This document shows positions 53,398-62,155 of a stretch of DNA of 64,000 nt, piece after piece. A program made the translations under genes and the position numbers. Location: positions 382,610 to 446,609 of the forward strand of contig NZ_JAFMTQ010000001.1 of the NCBI RefSeq assembly GCF_026126405.1, written 5' to 3'. Every line of letters starts with the position of its first letter. The first letter of the stretch is position 1. The notes below the pieces were generated by a model. That model did no database searches. It was given only the letters and a program-made list of their open reading frames with translations, and had not been told where the DNA came from. This DNA is from Aureitalea sp. L0-47. Its GTDB lineage: Bacteria; Bacteroidota; Bacteroidia; Flavobacteriales; Flavobacteriaceae.

Positions 53398-54528
53398 ATG
53401 GGTATTTACATTCACATTCCGTTTTGCAAACAGGCCTGTCATTACTGTGACTTTCATTTCTCGACATCACTGAAGAAGCGTGCCGATATGATAGAAGCCA
53501 TTTGCAAAGAACTATTCCTTCGGAAGGACGAGCTTGAAGGCCCTATTGAAACCATCTATTTCGGGGGTGGTACTCCCAGTTTACTTACTTCTGAAGAGAT
53601 TCAGCAGATCTTCGACTCTATCTATAAATATTTCAAGGTTATCGATTCTCCTGAAGTCACTTTGGAAGCCAACCCGGACGATCTGTCGATTGAGCGAATT
53701 CGTGAAATTGCAAGTTCACCCGTAAACCGACTGAGCATAGGAATACAGTCGTTCTTTGAACAGGATCTCAAACTCATGAATCGCGCACACAATGCGAAAG
53801 AAGCCACTGCATGTATTTCCGAAGTAAAAAAACATTTCGATAATTACAGTATCGATCTTATCTACGGTATCCCGGAGATGAGTGAAGAACGATGGAATGA
53901 GAATCTCGACAAAGCCCTGGAATTCGATGTGCCCCACCTCAGTTGCTATGCCCTTACCGTGGAACCCCGAACAGCCCTGAAGAAATTCATTGAGAAAGGT
54001 CTGGTTCCTCCGGTAAGCGATGAGCTTGCCCAGTCGCACCACCAACTTTTAGTGGAAACCCTGGAGACCCACGGATATGAGAACTATGAATTTTCCAATT
54101 TTGGGAAACCGGGTTACTTCTCCAGGAACAATATGGCCTATTGGCACGGAAAGCCCTACCTGGGAATTGGCCCTTCGGCTCATAGCTACGATGGAGATGT
54201 GCGAAAGTGGAATATTGCCAACAACACTAAATATATCAAGGCGATCACAGAAGGTTCATTGGCAGTAGAAACCGAGCGTTTGTCCAAAAGGGACAAGTAC
54301 AACGAATATATAATGACACGCCTGCGAACCGCAACCGGAGTTGTATGGAAAGAGGTGGAAGCTTCCTTCGGTAAACCGTATTTTAAATATCTCGGGGAAC
54401 AGGCACAGCCACATCTGGAAAGTCACCTCTTGTTTTCTGATGGGGAAATTTTAAAAGTCACCAAAAAAGGAAAATTCCTTACGGATGGAATTGCGGCTGA
54501 TTTATTCTTAGTAAATTTAGAATCTTGA
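53398..54528 (+). CDS. hemW: Radical SAM heme chaperone HemW
   Basis: The 376-residue product has the cluster motif CxxxCxxC at Cys10, Cys14, Cys17 (FCKQACHYCDF), the GGGTPSLL loop, RLSIGIQSF and YEFSNFGKPG, and a C-terminal wing. The extra Cys of true HemN (CNVIC-like CxxxCxxCxC) is absent, favouring HemW. It handles heme for respiratory enzymes rather than oxidising coproporphyrinogen. Confidence 0.93.
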   Translation: MGIYIHIPFCKQACHYCDFHFSTSLKKRADMIEAICKELFLRKDELEGPIETIYFGGGTPSLLTSEEIQQIFDSIYKYFKVIDSPEVTLEANPDDLSIERIREIASSPVNRLSIGIQSFFEQDLKLMNRAHNAKEATACISEVKKHFDNYSIDLIYGIPEMSEERWNENLDKALEFDVPHLSCYALTVEPRTALKKFIEKGLVPPVSDELAQSHHQLLVETLETHGYENYEFSNFGKPGYFSRNNMAYWHGKPYLGIGPSAHSYDGDVRKWNIANNTKYIKAITEGSLAVETERLSKRDKYNEYIMTRLRTATGVVWKEVEASFGKPYFKYLGEQAQPHLESHLLFSDGEILKVTKKGKFLTDGIAADLFLVNLES

Positions 54529-54553
54529 TTATTCAGGAAAGTAGAAGCTGAGC

Positions 54554-55306
54554 ATGATAGCGTCATTGGTACATAACAACATCACCTACAGAGTGGACCT
54601 GTCCAAACCGCTGGATATTTCTATTCCATTAAGCGGAACTTCGAAAAATCCTGTTGCCTGGTACCTGGAAAAACCAGTGATCGAGGCGGTAGAGCAGGAA
54701 GACTGGACGGGAAGCGTAGCCAAGGGAGCATCGGTGAATTTCAACAACATCAAATTCAATCCACATGCACATGGAACCCATACCGAATGCGTAGGACACA
54801 TCACCGAAGAGTTCTATTCGGTTCAGAAAGCGCTGAAGCAATATTTTGCAATAGCGAGAGTGATCACCGTGGCCCCTGAACTGAAAGGAACGGATATGGT
54901 GATCTCACGTAAACAACTCTCGAGTATTCTAAGCGGTGATTCTCCGGATGCATTGGTGATCCGGACCCTGCCGAATACTTCTTCCAAACGTTCCCGGAAG
55001 TATTCTAATACCAACTGGCCTTATCTCGAAGAAGGCGCAGCAAACTTCATTCGAAAAATAGGAGTGGAACACTTATTGATTGATTTGCCCTCGGTGGACA
55101 AGGAGAAAGACGATGGAAAGTTAAAAGCACACAAAGCTTTTTGGAATTATCCGGAAGCGCCCAGGATGAATGCAACCATAACGGAATTCATCTATGTGTC
55201 CAATCGTATCAACGACGGCACCTATTTGTTAAATATTCAAACGGCCCCGTTCGTGAACGATGCCACACCCAGTAGGCCAGTATTGTACAAGATCATGTCC
55301 ATCTAA
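54554..55306 (+). CDS. Cyclase-family (KynB-like) metal hydrolase
   Basis: The 250-residue product carries FNPHAHGTHTECVGH, the metal site of the cyclase/formamidase family, where the usual Asp is Glu. Further HLLIDLPSVDKEKDDGKLKAHKAFW matches the second conserved block. A role in tryptophan degradation cannot be claimed because no kynurenine genes are nearby. Co-directional with hemW. Confidence 0.85.
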   Translation: MIASLVHNNITYRVDLSKPLDISIPLSGTSKNPVAWYLEKPVIEAVEQEDWTGSVAKGASVNFNNIKFNPHAHGTHTECVGHITEEFYSVQKALKQYFAIARVITVAPELKGTDMVISRKQLSSILSGDSPDALVIRTLPNTSSKRSRKYSNTNWPYLEEGAANFIRKIGVEHLLIDLPSVDKEKDDGKLKAHKAFWNYPEAPRMNATITEFIYVSNRINDGTYLLNIQTAPFVNDATPSRPVLYKIMSI

Positions 55307-55317
55307 CGATAAAATTT

Positions 55318-55947
55318 ATGGAATACCTTTTTTTAGGACTAGCCATAGGAGCCATTCTGGCCTACTTCGTGTTTGTTCGGTATAATGCCGGGAGACGCAA
55401 GAAACGCTCAAATGCACAATCGGTTGTTCTTATGGAACGGATCCGAACAGTTTTCAAACTGGTTACGGTTGAAGGTGATTTCTCCGAAATCTATCACTAT
55501 GAGAACCTGAAGAGCAAATGGGTTAACCTGCTGCTTGGAAAGAAGAAAGCCCTGGTGGTAATAGAGGCGAAAGCCTATGTGGGTTTTGATCTGAGCCAGT
55601 TAAAGATGGAGTCGGATGTTCAAACAAAAACCATCAAACTGAGTAATTTCCCACAACCAAAACTGCTTACCGTAGAAACGGATTTCAAGTATTACGATAA
55701 AAAAGACGGTTGGGCTAATCCCTTTACGGCATCCGATCTTACCGAGATCAACAAAGAAGCAAAAAACCACATTATTGAGAAGGTTCCGGGGAGCGGATTA
55801 CTCGAGGAAGCGTCCAAACAGGCTATGGAAACCATTCAGCTAATTGAGAAACTTGTAGAGACAATTAATTGGAAATTAGATTATTCTGACTTATTATTGG
55901 GTCAAAATGACCCAAATTTACTATCAGGTTCCAATGAAACGACTTAG
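55318..55947 (+). CDS. DUF4230 membrane-anchored protein
   Basis: The 209-residue product has an N-terminal transmembrane helix (about 1-19), a basic stretch, then the DUF4230 pattern (VLMERIRTVFKLVTVEGDFSEIYHY, KKALVVIEAKAYVGFDLSQL). Function unknown. Its end overlaps the next gene by 14 bases. Confidence 0.9.
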   Translation: MEYLFLGLAIGAILAYFVFVRYNAGRRKKRSNAQSVVLMERIRTVFKLVTVEGDFSEIYHYENLKSKWVNLLLGKKKALVVIEAKAYVGFDLSQLKMESDVQTKTIKLSNFPQPKLLTVETDFKYYDKKDGWANPFTASDLTEINKEAKNHIIEKVPGSGLLEEASKQAMETIQLIEKLVETINWKLDYSDLLLGQNDPNLLSGSNETT

Positions 55948-56863
55948 CCTCTTCCTTTGCTTGCTGATCGGTTTAATTACCTATGCTCAGGATTATTCTC
56001 GTGTGGATGCCACCATCGAATTATACCCTGAGTCCTTCGAGGACATCGAAGATCTATCGGCCATGATCACACGTGATTTTGCAACCGACGATGAGAAGGT
56101 ACGGGGGATCTACACCTGGATCATTAAGAATGTAGCTTACGATCCGGACGAGTACAAGAAATTCAACTACAATTTCAAGAATTACCGCGAGCGGAATTCC
56201 AAAGAGGAAAAAGTACGTGAGCAAACTATCAAACGCACCCTGAGTGAAGGAGTAGCCGTTTGCGAGGGGTATGCAATGCTGTTCGAAAAACTCTGTAGTA
56301 TGCAGGGGATCAGTAATTATCTCGTACGAGGTGATATTAAGACCCATTTCAATGATATTGGACGCCCTTTCAAAAAGATTCACATGTGGAATGTGGCAGT
56401 GATAGATGGACAGGGGTATTTGTTCGATCCTACCTGGGGTGCCGGTAAATACCAGGGGAAATTCATAAAAGAACCCAGCTATTTCTATTTTAAAACAGCA
56501 CCGGAATTATTCATAAATACCCACTATCCCGAATTGCAGGAAGATACCTTCCTGGGGTCCATGGTACCGAGGGAGGTCTATGCAAACTGGCCGCTCATTA
56601 TTCAGAAAGGAATGTCACAGGACGATATCGAAATGCCACTTTCGGGTATTATCAGCACTGAAAATAGTCTTGGGCAGATCGACTTCGGGATTCGTTGGAA
56701 TGAGCCAGTAGAAGTTGCTTATTCCTTCGGAAAGGAAAAAGTGAAGATAGATTCGGAGAACGACAACGGAATACTTCGTTTTACAGTTCCGTTCGAACTG
56801 GGACTGCGGAATTTATTAATATACTTCAATGATAAACCGGCTCTTGCTTATAAAGTGAAGTAG
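55934..56863 (+). CDS. Secreted transglutaminase-like protein
   Basis: The start was set at ATG 55934 (MKRLSLFLCLLIGLITYAQ), giving a signal peptide and 309 residues. The triad is Cys110 (AVCEGYAML), His150 (KKIHMWNVA) and Asp165 (YLFDPTWGAG), the layout of papain-like transglutaminase-core proteins, which usually act as peptidases or amidases. The C-terminal beta domain follows. The start overlaps the DUF4230 stop. Confidence 0.9.
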   Translation: MKRLSLFLCLLIGLITYAQDYSRVDATIELYPESFEDIEDLSAMITRDFATDDEKVRGIYTWIIKNVAYDPDEYKKFNYNFKNYRERNSKEEKVREQTIKRTLSEGVAVCEGYAMLFEKLCSMQGISNYLVRGDIKTHFNDIGRPFKKIHMWNVAVIDGQGYLFDPTWGAGKYQGKFIKEPSYFYFKTAPELFINTHYPELQEDTFLGSMVPREVYANWPLIIQKGMSQDDIEMPLSGIISTENSLGQIDFGIRWNEPVEVAYSFGKEKVKIDSENDNGILRFTVPFELGLRNLLIYFNDKPALAYKVK

Positions 56864-57223
56864 ATGCATTTAGAAGAATTCCGAGATTATTGCCTTGCCA
56901 AAAAAGGAGTTACAGAGTCCTTTCCTTTTGATGAGCACACCCTTGTCTTTAAGGTCATGGGAAAGATGTTCGCACTCACAGGCCTGGAGCGTGTTCCGCC
57001 TCAAGTAAACCTCAAATGCGACCCGGAACGGTCTGCCAGTTTGCGTGAAGAATACGACGGCCTCATCTTCGGAGCGTTTCATATGAGTAAACTGCACTGG
57101 AATACTGTGGAGATAGCAAGTAATGTGCCGAGGAACCTGATCTACGAACTAATTGATCATTCCTATGAGCTGGTGGTTGCCGGGCTTACTAAAAAATTGA
57201 AGGAAGAATTAAAGAACCTATAA
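56864..57223 (+). CDS. MmcQ/YjbR-family protein
   Basis: The 119-residue product opens with EEFRDYCLAKKGVTESFPFDEHTLVFKVMGKMFAL, the YjbR (CyaY-like fold) signature, and ends with an IDHSYELVVAGLTKK helix. The start follows the previous stop directly (TAGATG), so translation is coupled. Role not known. Confidence 0.92.
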   Translation: MHLEEFRDYCLAKKGVTESFPFDEHTLVFKVMGKMFALTGLERVPPQVNLKCDPERSASLREEYDGLIFGAFHMSKLHWNTVEIASNVPRNLIYELIDHSYELVVAGLTKKLKEELKNL

Positions 57224-57333
57224 TCTCAAACTTCAAAACTCAAAATACAAATCACAAATAAATCTCAACTTTCAATCTCCAAATATCAATAGACCTGTTG
57301 GTTCGTTTATTCATGGATTTGTTTATTTGGGAC

Positions 57334-57375
57334 TTCTAACTTCTAACTTCTAACTTCTGACTTTAAACTTTCAAC
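57334..57375. repeat. Degenerate 7-mer tandem repeat (TTCTAAC)
   Basis: Three exact TTCTAAC units are followed by TTCTGAC, TTTAAAC and TTTCAAC, six units in all. The preceding 100 bases (57225-57300) are a C/A/T-rich stretch with related CTCAAA/ATCTCAA words. It lies between convergent genes. Confidence 0.8.
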
Positions 57376-57377
57376 TC

Positions 57378-57803
57378 CTACCCACAAGAAGTGTCCGAAA
57401 TAATTTTCCACTCCCCATCGATCTTTCGGAAGATGATCATAAAGATTCCCTCGGCATCGCCTGCGTCACGGGTAAGATAGTATCTTCCCATAACGTAGTA
57501 ACTTTTCGTTTCGATTGGGGAGATCTCCTCGATCTTGAAATTGAGTGTTCCGGTATTACTTTTATCCGGGTATCCTTTTTTGTACCGTTCCAGGGTTTGC
57601 TCCCAGCCGTGGGTCACACCACTCTTTCCGAAGAATTTTAAAGAATCACTCTTCCAGTAACCTTCCATAAATGCTTCCAGGTCGAAATTGTTCCAGGCTT
57701 CTTCCTGCTGTTTCATCACCTCGAGGATGGCCGCTTCGTCCGGTGACTGGGCATGGATAGTAATTGTGAAAAGTGCGAATAGTACGAATAGATATTTTTT
57801 CAT
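57378..57803 (-). CDS. Secreted SnoaL/DUF4440-like protein
   Basis: The 141-residue product has a signal peptide (about 18 residues) and the NTF2-like fold pattern of DUF4440 (ILEVMKQQEEAWNNFDLEAFMEGYW, then GMFIIFRKIDGEWKIISDTSCG). Catalytic role unknown. It ends at the 7-mer repeat. Confidence 0.85.
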   Translation of the reverse strand: MKKYLFVLFALFTITIHAQSPDEAAILEVMKQQEEAWNNFDLEAFMEGYWKSDSLKFFGKSGVTHGWEQTLERYKKGYPDKSNTGTLNFKIEEISPIETKSYYVMGRYYLTRDAGDAEGIFMIIFRKIDGEWKIISDTSCG

Positions 57804-57849
57804 GAAGTGATATTTTCAGAATAAATATACTATTTCAAATACCAACCTC

Positions 57850-58632
57850 CTAGAAGTCCTTTCTACGTGCAACTCTTCTTATGAACCAAACCGGGATAAG
57901 CACCCATAAGGCAAGGACACCGATAGACAGGAACATTCCGAAGTTGGTTCCGAAGAATTTTTGAAATATGGCGCCTGTGTATCCCATCAAGGCTGAAATG
58001 TCTAGTTTTAGTAATATCAACACCCGGGACAGGTCGATAGGGTTGAACATGGTTGCCGAGAGAGAAAAAGTGTCCAAGGGATAGTCTTCGAAGATCATCA
58101 GTGACATCAGGAAGATCCCATCGTAGATCACAGCCATAAATAGCCAAAGCAAAATAGCATAACCAAATCCTTTGATCCTGTTCTCGTTACGTAAGGCGAT
58201 ATTGAAGGATAAGGCGGTAAATATGAAGGTGAGGAAAGCACCTGTTACTAACAGCAAACCGAAATCCCAGATGGCATCCGACATAAAAATTCCATACGCT
58301 ATAAAAGGAATTCCAAGCCCTACAACAAGGCTCATAGACAACGAGAGGGCCACTCCAAAATACTGTCCTAAGAAAATAGTAGACCGCTTAATCGGCTGTG
58401 CCAGCAATAACCCGGTAAACTCTTTCGAATTGTAGTAATACATCACCCCGAAGATCGTACCTATGAGGGGGGTTAGAATGATGATTACGTTCATGAGGGT
58501 AATAACAGCTTTGGAGACGTTATTGTTCAGAAATAACAGCACGAACCCTAACAACAGATAGAAGACGAAGTATACATAGCTCCAGCGGCTACGCATGAGA
58601 TCGTAAAAGCTGTATTTAAGTATCTTAAGCAT
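57850..58632 (-). CDS. nosY: NosY-type ABC permease of nos cluster
   Basis: The 260-residue product has six transmembrane helices and an ABC-2 permease pattern (YNSKEFTGLLLAQPIKRSTIFLGQYFG). With the NosF ATPase it forms a transporter needed to mature the Cu-S cluster of nitrous oxide reductase. Its start overlaps nosF by 8 bases. Confidence 0.92.
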   Translation of the reverse strand: MLKILKYSFYDLMRSRWSYVYFVFYLLLGFVLLFLNNNVSKAVITLMNVIIILTPLIGTIFGVMYYYNSKEFTGLLLAQPIKRSTIFLGQYFGVALSLSMSLVVGLGIPFIAYGIFMSDAIWDFGLLLVTGAFLTFIFTALSFNIALRNENRIKGFGYAILLWLFMAVIYDGIFLMSLMIFEDYPLDTFSLSATMFNPIDLSRVLILLKLDISALMGYTGAIFQKFFGTNFGMFLSIGVLALWVLIPVWFIRRVARRKDF

Positions 58633-59335
58633 AGGATTGTGTTAGGATGGACGCGATGGCGTGTTCGAAATCGGGTTGTTCCGTCTTCTTTTTTAATTCT
58701 GAAATAGTCCCATTGAAATAGATCTTTCCTTCCAGTAGAAACACGATCTCCTCCGCCACCTCCTCCACAAAACTCATAATGTGGGAGGTGATAACTATGG
58801 TTTTTCCTTTTTTCTTTTCTGAATTTATCAACTCCTTTAACCGCAGAAGCGAAATAGGATCGAGACCGGAAGTAGGCTCATCCAGGATGATCAACGGACT
58901 GTTGAACATAAAGGTTAAAAGGATGTTTACTTTCTGCTTTGTTCCACCTGAAAGGGTTCCTAACTTCTTGTTTAAGAAGGGTTCCAGTTTAAAGAGTTTG
59001 ATGAGCGGTGTATCTTCGGCCTTTTTTTGCTTCCGAAGGTCCTTGATCATACCTATCAGTTCCTTTACCGTAAGATTGTGAGGGAAGTTAGCGATCTGGG
59101 GCAGATAGTCGATGGAATCCCTGTATCTCCATTTTTTCAGTATCGATTCGCCGTTCAGTTTGATGTCCCCATTGTTAGGCACAACCATTCCAAGGATACT
59201 TTTAATGATTGTAGTTTTCCCGGATCCGTTTGGTCCGAGTACGGCCACGATCTTTCCCTCTTGAATTTCCAGATCTACACCTTTGAGCACCTCGTTCTTC
59301 CCGAACTTCTTATATAGCTGGCTAATTTCTATCAT
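58625..59335 (-). CDS. nosF: NosF-type ABC ATPase
   Basis: The 236-residue product has Walker A LGPNGSGKTTIIKS, signature LSGGTKQK, Walker B LIILDEPTSGLD and switch His in TSHIM. It powers NosY in sulfur-species export for CuZ assembly. It overlaps nosD by 14 bases and nosY by 8. Confidence 0.94.
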   Translation of the reverse strand: MIEISQLYKKFGKNEVLKGVDLEIQEGKIVAVLGPNGSGKTTIIKSILGMVVPNNGDIKLNGESILKKWRYRDSIDYLPQIANFPHNLTVKELIGMIKDLRKQKKAEDTPLIKLFKLEPFLNKKLGTLSGGTKQKVNILLTFMFNSPLIILDEPTSGLDPISLLRLKELINSEKKKGKTIVITSHIMSFVEEVAEEIVFLLEGKIYFNGTISELKKKTEQPDFEHAIASILTQSYA

Positions 59336-60575
59336 GTGCGAATGGTTTCATCTTAGGGAATTGGTCTACCAGGTTATCCGGTGTAAAAACAGGAGAAACT
59401 TTTTCAGAAAAATCAATGATATCCACAAACAAACTCCGTAATAGGATTATAGCCTCGGGAGTGTTGTTCACGACATAGGAAAACAATTTCACAGGCCGGT
59501 AGGGAATGTCGCCGATCCCATCCTTGTCCAGGTCATAGCCCGCGTAATTGCTCCAGTAATTGTTCTCGAATTTATTGTCGTTCAGCCTGCTGTTGTAGGA
59601 GAGGTCGAAGGAGTTGAAAAGAAAATTATTTTCCAGGAAAAGATTGGTATAGCAAGCACCACGTGATTTTATGGCCCATCCATTCCCTATGAAATCATTT
59701 CCTTTATAGGTAACCCGATTCGAACCTTCGATATTGATGCCTACCGTGTTATCTTTGAAGGTATTTCCAATGATCTCGGAATCGTTGATCTCTTTCAACA
59801 ACATACCATAGGAAGCCGTACCCCAGTTGTCCTGGAACACGTTGTTGTGCATGGTGATCTCCTTCGAAAACATCACCGCCACCCCGGCGCCATTGTTCTC
59901 AAAAGTGTTATTAGAGTAAACATCGTTGTTTGAGAACATAAAATGGAGGCCGTACCTGATGTTGTTTACGCTTTTGTTATTCCGAATGGTACAGTTATTT
60001 GCAAATTCCAGGTATATGCCGTCCCGAACACGAGAGATAGTGTTGTGTTCTATCTCGATGTTGTTGCTATACCATAATTGGATGCCATTACCCGAATTGT
60101 ATTCCTCTTCGGCGTCGCCTAAAATATTGTTGTGGTAGATTCTGCCATTGTTGGATTTCTCCAGGTATATTCCGAAGAATAACTTCTCAAGCACCAAATT
60201 CTGAAGCAGAAAGTTCTCACTCCTGGTCACTCGGACCGCTGCGTAATCTTTAGTATAGCTGGTGCCAACATTGATAATGAACAGCCCATCAATGGTAACG
60301 TCATCCGAAACGATGGTGATAATCTCACCCTTGAACTCACCATCGATCAAGGGATAATTCTCACCTTTTAGTACAAGCGGCTTGTCTATGCGGATATCTA
60401 CTTCTTTATAGGTTCCTTTCTGAACCAGGACGGTGTCGTAGGGAGCTGCCTTGAGAATCCCTTCCTTGATCGTTGAAGCCTCACATTTCTTGCAAACACG
60501 AATAGTTTCGGCTTGAAGCATGCCTGTGTGTGGGACAATAAAAAATATGCAGATATATACGAAGATCCAATTCAA
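59322..60575 (-). CDS. nosD: NosD periplasmic maturation factor
   Basis: The 417-residue product has a signal peptide, a CxxC near the start (CKKCEAS), and a right-handed parallel beta-helix of CASH/NosD repeats (about 25 residues each, N-rich, such as NNIEIEHNTISRVRDGIYLE). It receives material from NosFY to build the CuZ centre of NosZ. The C-terminal region holds DKDGIGDIPYRP, typical of NosD. Confidence 0.93.
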   Translation of the reverse strand: MNWIFVYICIFFIVPHTGMLQAETIRVCKKCEASTIKEGILKAAPYDTVLVQKGTYKEVDIRIDKPLVLKGENYPLIDGEFKGEIITIVSDDVTIDGLFIINVGTSYTKDYAAVRVTRSENFLLQNLVLEKLFFGIYLEKSNNGRIYHNNILGDAEEEYNSGNGIQLWYSNNIEIEHNTISRVRDGIYLEFANNCTIRNNKSVNNIRYGLHFMFSNNDVYSNNTFENNGAGVAVMFSKEITMHNNVFQDNWGTASYGMLLKEINDSEIIGNTFKDNTVGINIEGSNRVTYKGNDFIGNGWAIKSRGACYTNLFLENNFLFNSFDLSYNSRLNDNKFENNYWSNYAGYDLDKDGIGDIPYRPVKLFSYVVNNTPEAIILLRSLFVDIIDFSEKVSPVFTPDNLVDQFPKMKPFAHDRN

Positions 60576-60647
60576 AACGAGGGTTCCTTAATCAATGTTA
60601 CGACAAATAATTAATATTCACAGACTGTCCTGAGTTTCGAGAAATAA

Positions 60648-60941
60648 CTAGCGAATAATTAGGAATTTAGATGGGCTATGAGCATGCACTTCATGAGGCT
60701 CTTCCGCGGGAAAAGTGAAGGCATCACCTGTTGTGAGTATGATATTTTTCTTCTGAATTTTAAACTCGAATGTGCCTTCTAGTACAATCAGAAGTGCATC
60801 ACGAGGAGAAGTATGCTCAGGAAAGTCAACTCCCTCATCCATGGCGATCAACAAGGTCTCGGCAGTGTTGTTTGTCCATAGTTTTTGAACTTTGAGACCT
60901 TCAAAAGTGCTATCTTTTATTCTAGTATCTATTGAGTACAT
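60648..60941 (-). CDS. Small cupin-domain protein in the nos cluster
   Basis: The 97-residue product is a single cupin (FPEHTSPRDALLIVLEGTFEF, then FTFPAEEPHEVHAHSPSKFLII). It starts 1 base after the nosL stop. Cupins are seen next to nos genes in some Bacteroidota, where a metal or redox-sensing role is suspected but unproven. No signal peptide, so it is cytoplasmic. Confidence 0.85.
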   Translation of the reverse strand: MYSIDTRIKDSTFEGLKVQKLWTNNTAETLLIAMDEGVDFPEHTSPRDALLIVLEGTFEFKIQKKNIILTTGDAFTFPAEEPHEVHAHSPSKFLIIR

Positions 60942-60942
60942 A

Positions 60943-61374
60943 TTACATTTCTTTGAAGTATACTAATAATTCATCCCAGGTATATAACTCGCCGGTTTTA
61001 TTCTGAAGTAGGCCATCTGCTTCCTCTTTGTTTGAAGTGGCCGACAAATTTGCTCCCATCGGACTGGGCATGTCTTCAGAAATTATAAAAGTGGCCGAAG
61101 TTGCATCGATCAGGCTTTCAGGTTCATTGTAGTCGGTAACCAGCAGCATCCCGATACTCTCTTCGTCTACACCATTGAGATAATTGACCAAGCATTCGGC
61201 AGCGTCGAAATTGTAGGTCTTGCCTTTATCGTTTACAAATTGAGCTGCATGCTGTTTGTCTACTATGGTCATTCTACAAAAATGACAGGACTGTTCACCA
61301 TAGACGATTTTTGATGATCCTAACGTGCAGGAAAGGAGGAAAGCACATAGTGGTATAATCAATATTTTTTTCAT
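60943..61374 (-). CDS. nosL: NosL copper chaperone lipoprotein
   Basis: The 143-residue product has a lipobox (CAFLLSC) and the copper-site motif CHFCRM (EQSCHFCRMTI), and a NosL fold (YNFDAAECLVNYL, SPMGANLSAT). It delivers Cu(I) to NosZ maturation on the outer face. Start overlaps the upstream gene by 4 bases (ATGA). Confidence 0.93.
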   Translation of the reverse strand: MKKILIIPLCAFLLSCTLGSSKIVYGEQSCHFCRMTIVDKQHAAQFVNDKGKTYNFDAAECLVNYLNGVDEESIGMLLVTDYNEPESLIDATSATFIISEDMPSPMGANLSATSNKEEADGLLQNKTGELYTWDELLVYFKEM

Positions 61375-62012
61375 GATGTTTGAACTTCTCTTGGTTTTCT
61401 GGCGACTGCTTTATGGTTTTTCCAACCAATTACATAAGCAACCACAGTTAGCATCATTCCAGTAAACATCATCCATCCGCCGGTAGAAGGTAAGGAGGTT
61501 ACATCGAAATTCAACATTTTGGTATGTCCGAACAAAGGTGGTTTGTAAGTCATTGGGGTTCCGTCCGGATTTGCAAGTTTCATTATAGCATTTGGGTCCA
61601 AATTAGTACCGTAATCCACCATCCAGGCATTAAAATCGTACATACCTAAAACACCTAAAATGGACATCACAATGAACCAACCCAGGAACCATTTGTAATT
61701 AACTTTTTTAAGATACCCAAGCACTCCGATTAATACTCCCAGGCCTATCATTATGCCTATGACAATTGGAAAAGTGCTAAACTCCCACATTTCTTCCGGT
61801 TTCGGTAGGGTCTTCATCCCGATATAGTGGTTCAGACCATCGATATTCTGAATGTCGAATTCGTTGACTCCCCTTATACCATTGATATGAATGTTCATGC
61901 CCAGTGGATCAGGATACTGAGGTGCACCCAACATGATGGTCCATAATGGGAATACATACAAACCCAACAACATCAGCGGACCAGCTATCATAATAATACT
62001 AGCTTTTTTCAT
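61371..62012 (-). CDS. nos-cluster membrane protein with HxxGMK motif
   Basis: The 213-residue product has four transmembrane helices (about 7-30, 82-101, 108-126, 178-198) and an outward loop with HYIGMK (His and Met near the membrane) that could bind copper or heme. This type is found between nosZ and nosL in clade II clusters of Bacteroidota. Overlap with nosL implies a shared function; the exact role is unknown. Confidence 0.82.
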   Translation of the reverse strand: MKKASIIMIAGPLMLLGLYVFPLWTIMLGAPQYPDPLGMNIHINGIRGVNEFDIQNIDGLNHYIGMKTLPKPEEMWEFSTFPIVIGIMIGLGVLIGVLGYLKKVNYKWFLGWFIVMSILGVLGMYDFNAWMVDYGTNLDPNAIMKLANPDGTPMTYKPPLFGHTKMLNFDVTSLPSTGGWMMFTGMMLTVVAYVIGWKNHKAVARKPREVQTS

Positions 62013-62070
62013 CGAAATTTAATTAAGGATATGAGCGATTTTGTGCTTAGCGATAGTAATTTTTTGAGAG

Positions 62071-62102
62071 AGAAGGCGGAAGTAATGTCACTTCCGCCTT
62101 CT
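62071..62102 (-). terminator. Perfect 13-bp hairpin after nosZ
   Basis: AGAAGGCGGAAGT and ACTTCCGCCTTCT form a 13-bp stem with an AATGTC loop, 54 bases past the nosZ stop and 59 before the next gene. No T-tract follows on the minus strand, so it may protect the nosZ messenger end and lower downstream expression rather than stop transcription fully. Confidence 0.7.
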
Positions 62103-62155
62103 TGGAAATATGGTATTAATCACTAATCAATAGATATTTCCATATCAAAAACAAT

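Noticed and set aside
53398-54528. Assignment as coproporphyrinogen III dehydrogenase HemN
   Set aside because: Start and cluster motif fit HemW; the extra Cys and N-terminal extension of HemN are absent.
57225-57300. Low-complexity stretch considered as a CRISPR or attachment site
   Set aside because: No fixed repeat length with unique spacers, no cas genes, no integrase or tRNA.
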